Positions 1 to 11,286 of a stretch of DNA of 64,000 nt are shown in pieces. Location: assembly GCF_900496995.4 (NCBI RefSeq), contig NC_044010.1, positions 6,510,001 to 6,574,000 of the forward strand. The letters run 5' to 3'. Position 1 is the first letter of the stretch. Every line of letters begins with the position of its first letter. The position numbers and the translations under genes are program-made. Origin of the DNA: Aquila chrysaetos chrysaetos (taxonomy: Eukaryota; Chordata; Aves; Accipitriformes; Accipitridae). Below the pieces are notes generated by a model, which saw only the letters and a program-made list of their open reading frames with translations, was not told the origin of the DNA and did no database searches.

Positions 1-3000
1 TACCCTTCAGTTTTGTCCTTTCAGCCCTGCCATTTTCATAGCAGATGTCATTCTTAAGTTTCCATACCTTCACTATGCTTTTCCCTCCAGTACCAATTCA
101 CCATTGAGTTGCAATATCCTAAGTTGGATGACTTCCATTAAAAACACTGAGCAGTCAAACCCCACCAAACCCACTCCCAGGTCATGCTTGAGCCAATGCC
201 ATAAAAATGCAGAAAAGGTTGCTGCAAGTTACAGCAGAAGTAATGTAAGAACCAGGGCACAAACCAGAATTGGAAATGCAGACCTTAACTGAGCTCCCAC
301 TCACTGCCCCAACACTGCTCCCACTTAACCAAAACCATATCGGATCTAGAAGAGCCCTTAATTTTGCTTCCAGGCCACAAGGTTTACTTTAGGATAACCA
401 GCTTTCTCCTTGGAGCAGACTGAGAGCCCCAAGGTGAGACCAAGGTACCCTATCTTAACTTTCTCCTTGTGAAAATTGGGATCGTTTTGTCCTTTTGTTT
501 TCTGCTGCATGCAAAGCTATCATCTTCTTCATTTTCCGTAATGGGATGAAGGACAACTGTCCCCACAGTCCTCTGACCCATGAGTGGTAGAAAGAAAGGA
601 ATCCTCCCACCTGAGAGAAACCATGTTGGATAAGCTGCTCCATGAACAGCTCCGAGGGGCGTTTTAGCACGGAACTAAAAATCCTCTTTCTCGGCCACCA
701 TCAGCAAAAATGCCAAGCTATCTGATGTCTAACATGGCACACCTGAGGTTTGCTGGACCATGGGTGGCCCAAGTCAAAGCCTTCCCAGGCACGTCCCTGT
801 GTGTCCCTGGCAGTGGCCACCCTGAGGTGGGCTGAGACGACAAGAACCTGGGCTCGGTCCTACCTGACCTCTTAGCTGAGGGTCCTTGCTGCCGCTGTCA
901 TTCGTGATGCGTGGTGGTCACTTGCCTTCTCACCCTCCCTGCAAGGAGGAGCTAGCCCTTCAGCGGGGGCCTCCACCAGTTTACATTTCAGCCAGTTTCG
1001 CTCATTTCCACCAAACAGCTCCTTTTGCTGCATCTACCACAGTCCTCTCCCTCGGAGAAGCCAGGGAGCCCTAGATACAACTGGTGCCAGGAACAACAGG
1101 GTGGATCTCATGTCCACACGCTCTCCCCTCTCAGCCTCCTCCTCCCTGTTCACCAAATCAGCCCATTTTTATTGCAACGCTCATGCTACTGACGTGACTG
1201 GTACCAAGGTTTCGGTGAGTTTGGGCCATGCGTTGGTCTGACCCAACCAAGGGTCATACTGCCTCATGAGGAGATTTTGGGCGGGAGCTCAGTGGAGGAG
1301 ACGGGGAATAGAGGTGATTTGGGATGTATCCCTAAGCCAACCCCATAGGCTGGAGCACTCCGTAGAGGTGTCACATGCTCAGTCAATGAGCGAGAAGCTC
1401 CTACAGGAAACCTCTCCCCAGTCAAGGAAGAAATAAAGCCTCCCAAGCTGTGCCCTCACCTTTGGTCTGTGAGGGAGAGGAGGGTCCCCCGTGGCTTCTC
1501 TGTAGGGCATGAGCCTCTCCTCAGAATTGCACCTGTAGTAGCTGGCATTGGGAAAAACTGGGAAATTGCCTAGACATAGGCTTCTGGGGAGCCACTGCAT
1601 GTCCTCAGTAAGCATTTAGAAGGACATGGGGACATCTCACACAAGCGTGCACATACAGACGTTCATTCCCACCGTGACACAGCTCAGAGAGGTTCCCTCA
1701 CCCTGAGCCTCAGGGGGCCCTGAGTCACGGCCCCAGCTCAGCCCTCTTGGGGACTTGGACATCAGGCTCCAAAGAAGGTCAGAAGATGCAGCTGAACACA
1801 AAAGCACAGAATTAGGGTGGGTTCAAGACCCTCCTTCAGATTTGCTAAGGTCAGAAACTTTTGGCCGGGAGACATTTGTTTTGACTTGAAACCGCTCAAC
1901 CGAAACTCTGCTGGCTGGGGAGATCCTCCAGCTGCCTGCCAAAGCTGGGCTGGCCAGGTGCCACCCCAGGGAGAGCAGCCAGGACTCCCGTGTGTTCAGC
2001 CAGGGTCTGGGCTGGTTCTTTGGCCCAACGTGGGTTGCCCACCAGTGGCCCCCCAGTACGGTAGGAGCCACGTGGCTGCATGGTCCCTTCACCACTACCC
2101 CCACTCATGGGTCCAACCCAAGCCAGGGGCAGGTGGCAAATATTAGTGAGCCCTGCCTTGATGAGTTAGTTCATGCTTATAATAATCACAGACGGGCTGG
2201 GCCAAGGCCAGGGCTCTCCCTTACCTGCTGGGGTGAAGTAGAAGCCTAAATCTACCAGCGGGGTGTGTACCCCAACTCCAGACTGCAAGACTGGCAAAGG
2301 GAGTGCAGTGTTGGGTTCCACGGTCCAAGGTTGCTCCTTGCAGGCCTTTCCCCCAGCCCTCAGGCTCCTTACAGCCATGAAACTGGGCAGTGGATGTTGT
2401 TTGCTGCCCATCACCAGCTCAGCCTCCTGGTAGCCTCCGTCCTGAACACCTCCGTCCCCTCCTCTGCTTGGGACCAGACGTTGCTTGACTGCACAAGCCA
2501 CCTGCAGGCATCTCCATCCAGGCCTGTATGTCCAGACACACAACAAAACAGATACATGGCTGAGCGTATTGATCATGCAAGGGGTGTACATTAAACCATA
2601 GGATAAGGCAGGGGCCACAACAGCAAGCAACCCCCCCTCCAGAGTCACCATAATGGAAAATGGAACATAATTTAAAAAAAAAAAAAAAAAAAGAGGAACC
2701 TGGAAGATTTTACGGGTCACATTCTCATAAAATTAGAATTGCCTCCTTGTGCCAAAACCAAGATGAATAATCCCCATTTCCAGTGAAAATTTGCAAAGTT
2801 CAAGTAATTTTTATCAGAACTGTGACTTTTGGTAAGAGATGATAAAAATTAAATTATAGTCAAATTTAATTTAAAATAGCTTGGTTTTTGTCAGAAGGGC
2901 TGCAGTCCTAATGTTCCCAATGGATACCCATGGGATGCAGAACAATTGCGAACAGTAGCACTCTGATTTCAGAGACCCAGACAGATTTATGAAACGCTTT

Positions 3001-3840
3001 AAGGCCAGGTCCATGGGGGCAATTCTGTGTCTCTAACATGGCTCCGTTTCAAAGGAGGCAAAGCTGAGCCCCAGTCCCTTTTGCAAGGAGAATATAGCTG
3101 CTTTTGAAACATTCCCTTGCTTGTCAAGAGCCTGCTTTCCTGCAATTTTCGTTGGCTGACCCATTCATTGGTGGGTCTGTGCACTGAAACCCAAGTCTGA
3201 AGCACAACAGGAGACTGAAATATCATTTCACCTAAGGAACAAAAAATGTGATTTCCTTCAGGAGACACAGGAGAATGCCCTTACACAACTGTACGGAGAT
3301 AGATGAGATGAATACGGCCATTGTTGCCCCCATTACACATCTTTTTGAGTATCAGAGATACTCCCCGTGGCCCTGGTGAAATGGGGCCGACTGTCCTTCA
3401 AGGCCTTGGCATAGGTGCTTCCTTTAGTAATCATCATCGATGACATCTCTGCGACAATCGTACAGGTGCTGTGCAATACATCTTGCAGAACAAGTCATTA
3501 TATTAGGAGGGAGGGAAGGTATAAATGTCATTAATCCAAGGAACTAAAAGTGTCCGTGGAAACTCAGCTGTGCCGACAAAGCTCTCTGTGCCTATGAACC
3601 AGCAGACAATGGTCTCCTTGCCCACCTTAGTCCCACTGATGGGCTTCAAACTCAAACCTGGGCGGAGAAAAGTACTCAGCTCACATGTCCCTCGGTGGTA
3701 GCCCTTGTGCCACCAGCAAATTGTAGGCAATGATTTAGCACTTCATTTGCCCGGGGACTCTCCTCATAGCACAGCACTGATGAACCTCACACCACTACCA
3801 TGGCTGAGCCAGTTTTAAATCTGCAGACTTTGTGCTGCGG
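1..3840. other. Non-coding stretch, no supportable gene
   Basis: I read both strands and found no open frame with recognisable protein similarity or a convincing exon chain. It contains an A-run at about 2672-2691 and mixed-composition DNA. If the candidate leader exon at 4324-4393 is real, this stretch would be the first intron or beyond of that - strand gene. I could not find an immunoglobulin V exon here (no Asp-x-Gly-x-Tyr-x-Cys pattern inside a frame of suitable length). Confidence 0.5.
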
Positions 3841-3879
3841 GGATTTCATGCCAGGCTTTTCTGCCCAAGCCAGAAGAAG

Positions 3880-4085
3880 TGCATGATAACGGCACTGGCA
3901 ATATTACTGACTGCAATCCCATCTATCTCATCTCGTCTCATTAAAATAAGCAAGTGAAGAAGAATCCAGCTATTCAGACAAGTTCTATTTTCCATATAGC
4001 CACACTGCCCATCATCAATTAGCCTGATGAATGAGACAGAGCCAGCTGTCTGGAAGAGACTAAAAACAAAGCAATCAAAGGAAAG
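3880..4085. other. Candidate conserved non-coding element
   Basis: An AT-rich stretch of about 200 bp stands out from its GC-richer flanks. It contains homeodomain-like cores (TAATTGATG read on the - strand), several ATTA/TAAT motifs and repeated GAGA-type words. No frame is convincingly coding. Position upstream of a brain-expressed receptor gene would suit an enhancer. This is inferred from texture only, and no alignment was available. Confidence 0.2.
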
Positions 4086-4323
4086 AAAGAAAACAAACAA
4101 GCAAGCAACTAGAGCCCAACTTCCCCAGACAAGACCACAGCCCTCCTTTTTTTTTCTTGCATGATTTTGGAGGCCTGCAGCACCAAAAGCAGCACTGAGT
4201 GATAAAAGCAACTTGCTCCCACTGCAGATGAACGGCAGCATTTCAGACAAACCCCAAGATTTCTCATTCCCTGTCCGAATCCCAGGAAAGCCATCATCAC
4301 CCAGCATCCTCCTAGGACCGTAC

Positions 4324-4393
4324 CTGGACCAGAGAGCATGAGGATGCTGATCACGCACCAGCGCAGCCCCCTTGGCAGGAGCAGCCAGGCCAT
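4324..4393 (-). CDS. Candidate signal-peptide (leader) exon, possibly TIGIT
   Basis: On the - strand an ATG in good context (GCAGCATGG) opens a frame of 23 codons. It starts Met-Ala-Trp-Leu-Leu-Leu-Pro-Arg and continues into a hydrophobic core (WCVISILML) followed by Ser-Gly-Pro. The frame then reaches a donor, CCAG|GTACGG, in phase 1. A short hydrophobic leader ending in phase 1 is the usual first coding exon of immunoglobulin-superfamily genes. In mammals TIGIT lies upstream of DRD3 on the opposite strand, which is this position and orientation. I found no matching Ig-V, transmembrane or tail exon to the left, so the gene would have to continue outside the window, or the segment is a coincidence. 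Identity is inference from position and architecture, not from sequence similarity. Confidence 0.28.
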
Positions 4394-5819
4394 GCTGCCA
4401 CCAAGCCATGAAAGCTAACAAGCGATAGCTCTCACAATTCCCACTCCAGCAGGCATTGCTATTACAGAGAGAATTGAAGAGGTTATTTTAAAAGCTAATT
4501 GGAAGCAGCAGCCGTCTCACCTATCCTCTGAAAGAAGCACAAATGAGCATGCTGCTGACCTGCAGTCAGCTGCGTGTGTCTGCAAATGCATTTCTAGTTC
4601 TCAGCGTAGCAGCTGCAGGGTGGGAGACAACTCCTCCTGCATCCTGCATGGTGGAAATAATCCATAAGGAGACCGCTCCGCTGTTTCGGGGAGGGGGGGA
4701 AGAGGGGAGAAGCACCTGCAAGCTCATGTCTTTACTGATGGGAGCAGAAGGAGAGTTTCTCAGCCCAATACATCCTCGTCCTCTGAAATTTAAGACCTGC
4801 ATACCCAGTGCCACGAAGCGCCGGGCTTTGCGGTGTCGCACCTCTGCGCCCACCCCAGCCCCCAGCAGAGCGCAGGGCTGCAGCCCGGCCACTCCACCAG
4901 CTCGCCTGTGCCCACGGGAGCCAAGCCTGCCCCAGGGATTTGGGCAGTGGTTGCTTTGCCTTTACCTAAATCCCAGCCTTAAGATACAGAGCAAGCTGGC
5001 AAGGCACCTCCAGTGTTTGCAGCCACACAGCTTGTGCTTTCTTGGATCTTGAAGCTCCCTTGAAGCCTCCCAGAAGAAAAGCTGTTACCACGTCTCTGCT
5101 CATCCAGTCATGCAGCTGACCCCTGAAAACTTTTGGCAGCACGCACCCAAGACCTGTCTTTTGAGTCCTGCCTGGAGAGGCTTGCTAAGCCCACACCCAC
5201 CACTGCTCAAAGGCAGCTTTGCCCAAACTTTCAGAAAGCGACCGTTGCCTTGGAGGAAGGGTTTGCCAGCTGCCAACTCTCCAACATTGGCCAAATATTA
5301 CATTTCTTCCTCACTCCACCTCTCAACCTACATCTCCTCTGATGAACTCACACGCTCCCTGCCGCGTCCTGCCCCACAAGCTGCAGGACAGGCAGGGCAA
5401 AGCGTGGGTCGATTTGGGGTGCCCGGGCACAGCCATGACACTGGGGGGTCTTTTGGCCCTGCCAGCACACCCAGCCCATGGTGCTCATGCCGCTCACCGC
5501 CTCCTTCCCCCAGCCTAACAGCGCACCGAAACTTCACCTGCTCTTAATTTTTTTTTTTTTCTCTTGCCTGTCCAAACTTCTTTTAAACCCGAACAGGCTG
5601 CCTCCAAGGGGATTTACTGTCCAGCACAATGAGGTCAATAGCTTGACTTCACAGCTGCTCGTGGCTTTCAGGATGCTTTGGGGCCTTTGCAAGCACAGCG
5701 GTGCGACGGCTCAGGGCTGCGGGTCTCCTAATTGTCCCTTGGCTCAGAACTGCATTAGTGACCTGACCTGACCATAAATACAAGCTGCCGAGCTTAAGAT
5801 CTCATGTGCAAAAGGAACT

Positions 5820-6180
5820 TCAAGGCATTTTAATCCTGTTTCCTTCCTCCTCTTCCCCTAGGTTTTAGATGACGCCTATGTGAATCTATATATCTTCCCA
5901 CCCACCTCTTTTCACCAGACCCTTCTTTGATCCATTTGCAATTTGCTTACATGGCTCTTGGGAAGATATTTTAGTGACTGTGTTTTATCACAGTGCCCAG
6001 GCTTATTTGGGTTTATGTCTTTGGACAGCCTCCAAATGACTTTATTCAAGGGACTTAATTAGTCACCATTAATAAAGTGTATAAACAGCTGCTTAGGAGA
6101 AAAACAGATCATAAAACCAAGTATTTTAACAAGGCCACTAGCCTGCAATTATATGTGAGACAGAAAAATGTTACCAGACC
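5820..6180. other. Candidate conserved non-coding element
   Basis: An AT-rich block with homeodomain and POU-like words: ATTTGCAATTTGC near 5934, TTAATTAG near 6055 and CATTAATAAAG near 6067. It has no coding potential and no repeat similarity that I recognise. It lies about 14 kb upstream of the likely DRD3 promoter. Proposed as a regulatory element on texture alone. Confidence 0.2.
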
Positions 6181-7129
6181 ATCCTGCACCAGCCTCGGGT
6201 GACGTTTGAAAAAATGCCAAAGAAATTTAGGTGCTGGCATCCTTCTAAGTTCCCGGCAGCGATGCTGGCACTGCAGAGCAGCTGTGCTCCTCGGTGCCCT
6301 CTGCACCTTTTCTCTCTTGAGTGTCCAGGAGTTAGGATGTCTGCAGGGACCTGAGGGTGGCAAGCACATATATGTCCCCTACATGTGTGGTTCGTAAGCC
6401 ATCGACCCTCTAGGGCCTGATCCTGAAAGCATTCGTCCAAAAAATATGACTATCTGAACATGCTCTTGAGTGGACTTTTTGGGAAAGGCCACCAGGAAAC
6501 ACCTCTCCTTTTATGTCTACACTTGAAGGGGCCTCTAGCCAAAACAGCTATAGACCTGTATGGCCAAAATTTGGCAGTGATAGTTGCTTGACACGCACGT
6601 TGAACCGAGAGCTTTAATTTCCCAGCTGCCTACATGATGTATGTGCTGGTTGGAGGTCTGGTCTGGTGAAAGCCAGCAGGTTTCTCTTCCAGCAAAAAAC
6701 CAAGAGGGCAGCAGCAAAGCGCCATGAGCTCCAGCCCAAGGGGCAACCTCCACCTTGAGCCAAATGGTGTGGCAAAGTCCAGCCCCCCATCCAGACCCAT
6801 CCCAGATGGGACCAAAGCACCGCACCTTTTCCTGCCCACAACAGGAACAGCTCAGCAGCTGCTGCATGGCGGCTTAATCCCATCTTCCTTCTTTGGAGGA
6901 GCCTCTCCTGAACCTAGCATGTCCCCCTTTTCCCTCCCTGCAGCCAGGCCCTGACACGGTCCGGCTATCCTGGTTTTAGGAGGAGGTTCAGTGACCGTGT
7001 TTTGCCATACCAGGTGTATCAGGTGTCCCAGCTCTAAGCACTTCCAGCAAAAGTGGTTATGACCCACCTTTGCATATACAATTTGATGGATAGGTCAGAT
7101 GGACATTTCTGCAGTTCCTGCCCTCCCAT

Positions 7130-7600
7130 ACTTGCCTCTTGCACCATCTCCTCTCTTCTTTTCCCCCAATTCTCCCTCCTTTCAACACTAAAGCCTCCTC
7201 TATCCCCGTGCATCTGTGTCTTCTTTTCTGTGCTGGCGGTCCCAGTCTCCTCACAGTCCTCCCCAGCTCCCTCCTCTGGCCACGTGCCCCCAGCCCTTGC
7301 TGTGCCCCTCTGGGCCACAGTGGTTCCCCTGAGGAACATCACCACAAGTACCTCAGGATGCCTCTCTCCTGACAGCTTCATCTACCCACCTGTTTGCTCC
7401 ACTTGTCATGCTTGATTGATGCCTTTAACGAGGCAAGATCACAGCCTACATCCTTCTTCACCTTCTCCTCTTGCCCCACCATCCAAACCACATTTTTTCA
7501 TTCATCTTTCCTCTCTGGTTTCCCCTCCTTCACCCCCCCTTAGACCCTCATCATTCCCTGGCCCTTCACTCTGCCTTCATTTCAGAAAAGGAGTACAACA
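7130..7600 (+). repeat. Pyrimidine-rich (C/T) low-complexity tract
   Basis: Nearly half a kilobase is strongly enriched in C and T on the + strand, with many CTCC, TTCC and CCCTC words. This explains the proline/serine-rich frames on this strand, which I do not regard as genes. Such polypurine/polypyrimidine DNA can adopt triplex structure. Confidence 0.55.
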
Positions 7601-9699
7601 GTGAGGGGATTTCAAAATCCCAGCCGTGTTTGTGCAAGTGGGAAGCTCCACGTGGGCCTCAGCAGATCATGGCCAAAGCCCATGGCCGCTCACGCTGAAG
7701 GAGCAAGTGAGAAGGGTCCCATTCCAGAAAAACACCCGTGCACCCATTTGATTTTGAGTATGTGAGTGATCCCAAAGGAGACTCTGGCACTCTTAAATTT
7801 TTGCTCAAGTGCATTAGTAGCTCGGGACTGAAACCAGCATCACCCTGACCTCACGGTTCACAGGGAGATGGAAGTCTTGGCAAGGAAATGCAGCTGGCAT
7901 GAGATAACCTCACCTCAGCTGGTGACACGGTTGAAGCCTGGGGAAGGACTCCAGACAAGCCTTTTCCGTCTCGCCTCCTACATAATAAGAGGAGAGACAG
8001 CACGGTAACAGAAATTCGGTACAAACGAAGCATGAATGGAAATGTCTGTAAGCACCAGAGGGAGGGTTACAAGAAAGGCCTGAACTGGTAACGAAGGACA
8101 CTGTTCCCCACGGTCACACTGAGGAGCGCGTTGATCACATCATGGCCAAAAGGCCGCTACGACGGCAACACAGACGACTCGTCAGCAGAAGACCCAGCAT
8201 CCAACCACCAGGATGATGGCAACAAGGCTGCAGCGTATCGCATGTACTCTTCCTTTCCCTGTTGGCCCGACAGAAAAATAGAGTCTGGGCTTATAATTCA
8301 AACAGATGGTCCAAACAAGGAAGGTCAGACATCGGGCAGCAGCCCAGCCCACGCGCTGGGGAAGCTGCAGCCAGCCGGATCCTCAGGTGCAGGACCAGCC
8401 CCTAGCAGCTGCTGACTGCTAAGGGAGCCCTCCCTCAGCATCCGTCCAAAATTTATTTTGGTTTTGACGGTCAAGAGAAACCCAAGAGGCATGGTGAGGA
8501 CTTGATAGCCACTGTCGTGATGATAGCCACTGCCCCTTCTCCTCCATGTTGCACACAAGTGGTCCTGGCCAGATCGCCCGAACCCGTACATCTTGGTGCT
8601 TGTTAGTATATGAGCGTGTAGCACCAGCCTGCTAAAGAGTTGGTTTAAAAATCTTCTTCCCCTTCCATAAGATCCCACACTGAGTTTTGTTATATTTTTT
8701 CCTACACTCTTATTATTCTTTGAATTTTTTACTAAGTAAGTCCCTAAAACTCGAAGGTTCATTAATATTTGCTTGTTTGCCACAAGTAAAACCCTACAGA
8801 TTAGAAATATACTGTTTAAACTAATCAAATATCTACAGGCATAGAGAAGTTTCTACTTACTTAAAGACTCAAATGAAAGGGTTTTTTGTTATTCATGTTC
8901 CCTAATTTAGTACTGGTAGTTTGTGTAATGTTGCGAGATATTAAAATGCTTTTTCTACAAACTACTCAAATACTTCACAGTTTTGAAGCTCTTAACTGAA
9001 AAGAAACTACAAATTCACAAGCCTTAACTAGAAAGAACAAAATGCTGGCACACCTTACCTGGTACTGGTTTTTCAAAAGAGAAGAAGATAATTAAAATGG
9101 ATTAGTACCTGCCTTCTTATCAATGGATAAGAAAAGGTTAGTACCTACCATTCTTATATTCGATATCTTTATCAAATATAACTCCTGTTGTTTCTAAAAG
9201 TTCATGGTGAAATCTCCAAAGTAATGTCTCCCCATTCCTGTCATTACAATTCCATGTCAGCAAATGACTTGAGACCATCCTTCAGTCTTATGCACCAAAG
9301 CATGTATGTATTTAATTGCAAATGTCCTTATTGTTGCAAGTGCTTGAAATAATAATTTAACTTTCCCTCTAATACATTGAAATACTTCCAGAATCCGGGG
9401 GGAAGCATACAGACAGCAAGAACTTTTATGGAAATATTTAGTACCCCAAGGAAGGCTGAGGCAAGGAATTAATTACCCAAATATTGTACTACGGTTGGCC
9501 CATACTGATGAGCGCTGACCCATTGAGGCAACAACAGCTGGCGACCAAGGTGAGTAACAGCAGTTTAGTTCTCTCCAGTCCCTCCCAGAATGAGGACGTG
9601 TCTTACACAGTGCTGCAATAAACTTTGGGCACTTAAAAGTTTCATAGCTTTCTGTTTTACTGAAGGAATGGCTCCCATGCAGTCTCCATTGTGAAAATG

Positions 9700-9721
9700 A
9701 AAAAAAAAAAAAAAAAAAAAA
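9700..9721 (+). repeat. Poly(A) run of 22 bases
   Basis: Twenty-two consecutive A residues. I see no convincing retrotransposon body or target-site duplication around it, so it is listed only as a homopolymer. Confidence 0.85.
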
Positions 9722-11234
9722 TGAAACCCTGCCCCCATCCAAGAAATAAAGCACTGAGGATAATACAGCCAACGCAGCGTAAGGACCCTTGCTTTAGCTC
9801 TGGAGAGACAACCCCAGCCTGGGCTGCAAGATAGTGTCTCAGTCGGGCTGCGGCACAGGTCTCCTGCGTCGGTCGCCCAGCCGCAGCGCGCTGCTGCGAA
9901 AGCTGTGTCACCGGTGCGCACCAGCACACACTGCACACCGTGAAGCGGCTCTAGCCCCCTTCCCAGAAGGTATATTGGAACAAACTCACGCGCCGACATC
10001 TCTAATGAGGGACTGAAAAGGTTAGTGTTCTGCGCTGAAAGAGAAAAGGTTAGAAATAACAACTAGTTCTCTTCTCTCACTGCATTTGGTGCCTTGTCTT
10101 ACTTTTTTGGAGATATTTATAATTAATCAGCGCTAAAGCTCATTTCTGCATACCTGAAAGTTTCCTGCCTTTGACTGACACGGTCATCCCATAAAAGTGA
10201 AGCTCCTCAATGCAAATACACTACAGCTAGTCCACATCTTACTTGGAACAGTAACACAGGCACTAGGCAAGGGGGCAGGCACTGGTCGCACGTGAGCAGC
10301 AGGAGGAATGTGGTGAACTGAGTTGCTGATGGCCCAGAGTTTGCCTCGGAAACATTAATAGCAGCAACATGCTTGTTTTCTGTCTTTCGATATCAGCACT
10401 GTTACATCCACGCATTAAGCCATAGAAAGGATGGGCTCTCAAATTTTCCTACGGTTACAGACCGATGGCAATTAATGTGAAGATTACCCTTCTAATGCAA
10501 AACCAGCCTACTTTTTTTGCATTGGCGGAGGAAACCCTGAGGCAGCTGGCTCAGCTGATCAGAGGTAGCCTCTGGAGAAAGAGGATTCCCTTGGGACCAT
10601 AGCCCTGCAAGGTGACAGCCCGTGCTGCATTACAGAGAGCTGGCGAGTCCGTGGGGGGACTGCACTGCGGCTGCTGGGTCCAGACGGGAGATGATTGCGC
10701 AGGGTTACAGTACAGAGACCTCGCCTGTTCTCCTGGGCATCTCTATACCACCAAAAACTTTCATGGAGGGGAACTCAAGGCTAAAGTTTCAGTAGTTTGA
10801 AGTGAACCAGCAACTATGGAGTTCGTAACAGCTAGCAAAATGCAGTTTATTTGTGGACTTCTTTCTAGGAGCTAAGAGAGAAGATTAGCAATCTCCCTTG
10901 GGTGTTCGTGTTTGAACCTTTCCGGACGGGGATGGGAGATGGGCCTCACAACAGCAGGTCTTTGCTTTGGGCAGTGCCATCTTACGACCCAAGAACAGAA
11001 TAATCGGGGCCAAGAACAGAGCCAGGTCAGTGATAAAAGTATGAATAATTTCACTGCTGGTCTCTTATGCCGGTCAGAGCTGCTAGACAACTGGCTTTTT
11101 ACTGATGAGTTTAACAAACAGCACTTGACTTAATGTCATTTTGTGTTTCTCCTACGCTGAAGGTGAAAACACACAGGACTAGCATTTGTATTTCCTTATT
11201 TCTGCCTTTTGGAGTGAGACCATAATCACCCCAC

Positions 11235-11286
11235 TCCAGAGGAGGAATTGGAATTGGACGTGTCCAGAGGAGGAATTGAAATGGGA
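11235..11286 (+). repeat. Imperfect 28-bp tandem duplication
   Basis: Two adjacent copies begin TCCAGAGGAGGAATTG and lie 28 bp apart. The second copy is shorter and diverged. It is a small local duplication with no associated gene. Confidence 0.7.

Noticed and set aside
1460..1532. Possible 73-bp exon on the - strand (acceptor CTACTACAG, donor AAAG|GTGAGG)
   Set aside because: The splice signals are good, but the 24 encoded residues match no tail or stalk I recognise and nothing links it to the leader exon.
2166..2720. 184-codon - strand frame considered as an Ig-V exon for the leader at 4324
   Set aside because: It lacks the Cys...Trp...Asp-x-Gly-x-Tyr-x-Cys pattern, and part of it is the translated A/T homopolymer.
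3503..3730. Frame containing SLKPISGTKVGKETIVCWFI, reminiscent of an Ig strand
   Set aside because: There is only one cysteine, no paired Tyr-x-Cys and no flanking splice sites in phase 1. The resemblance is superficial.
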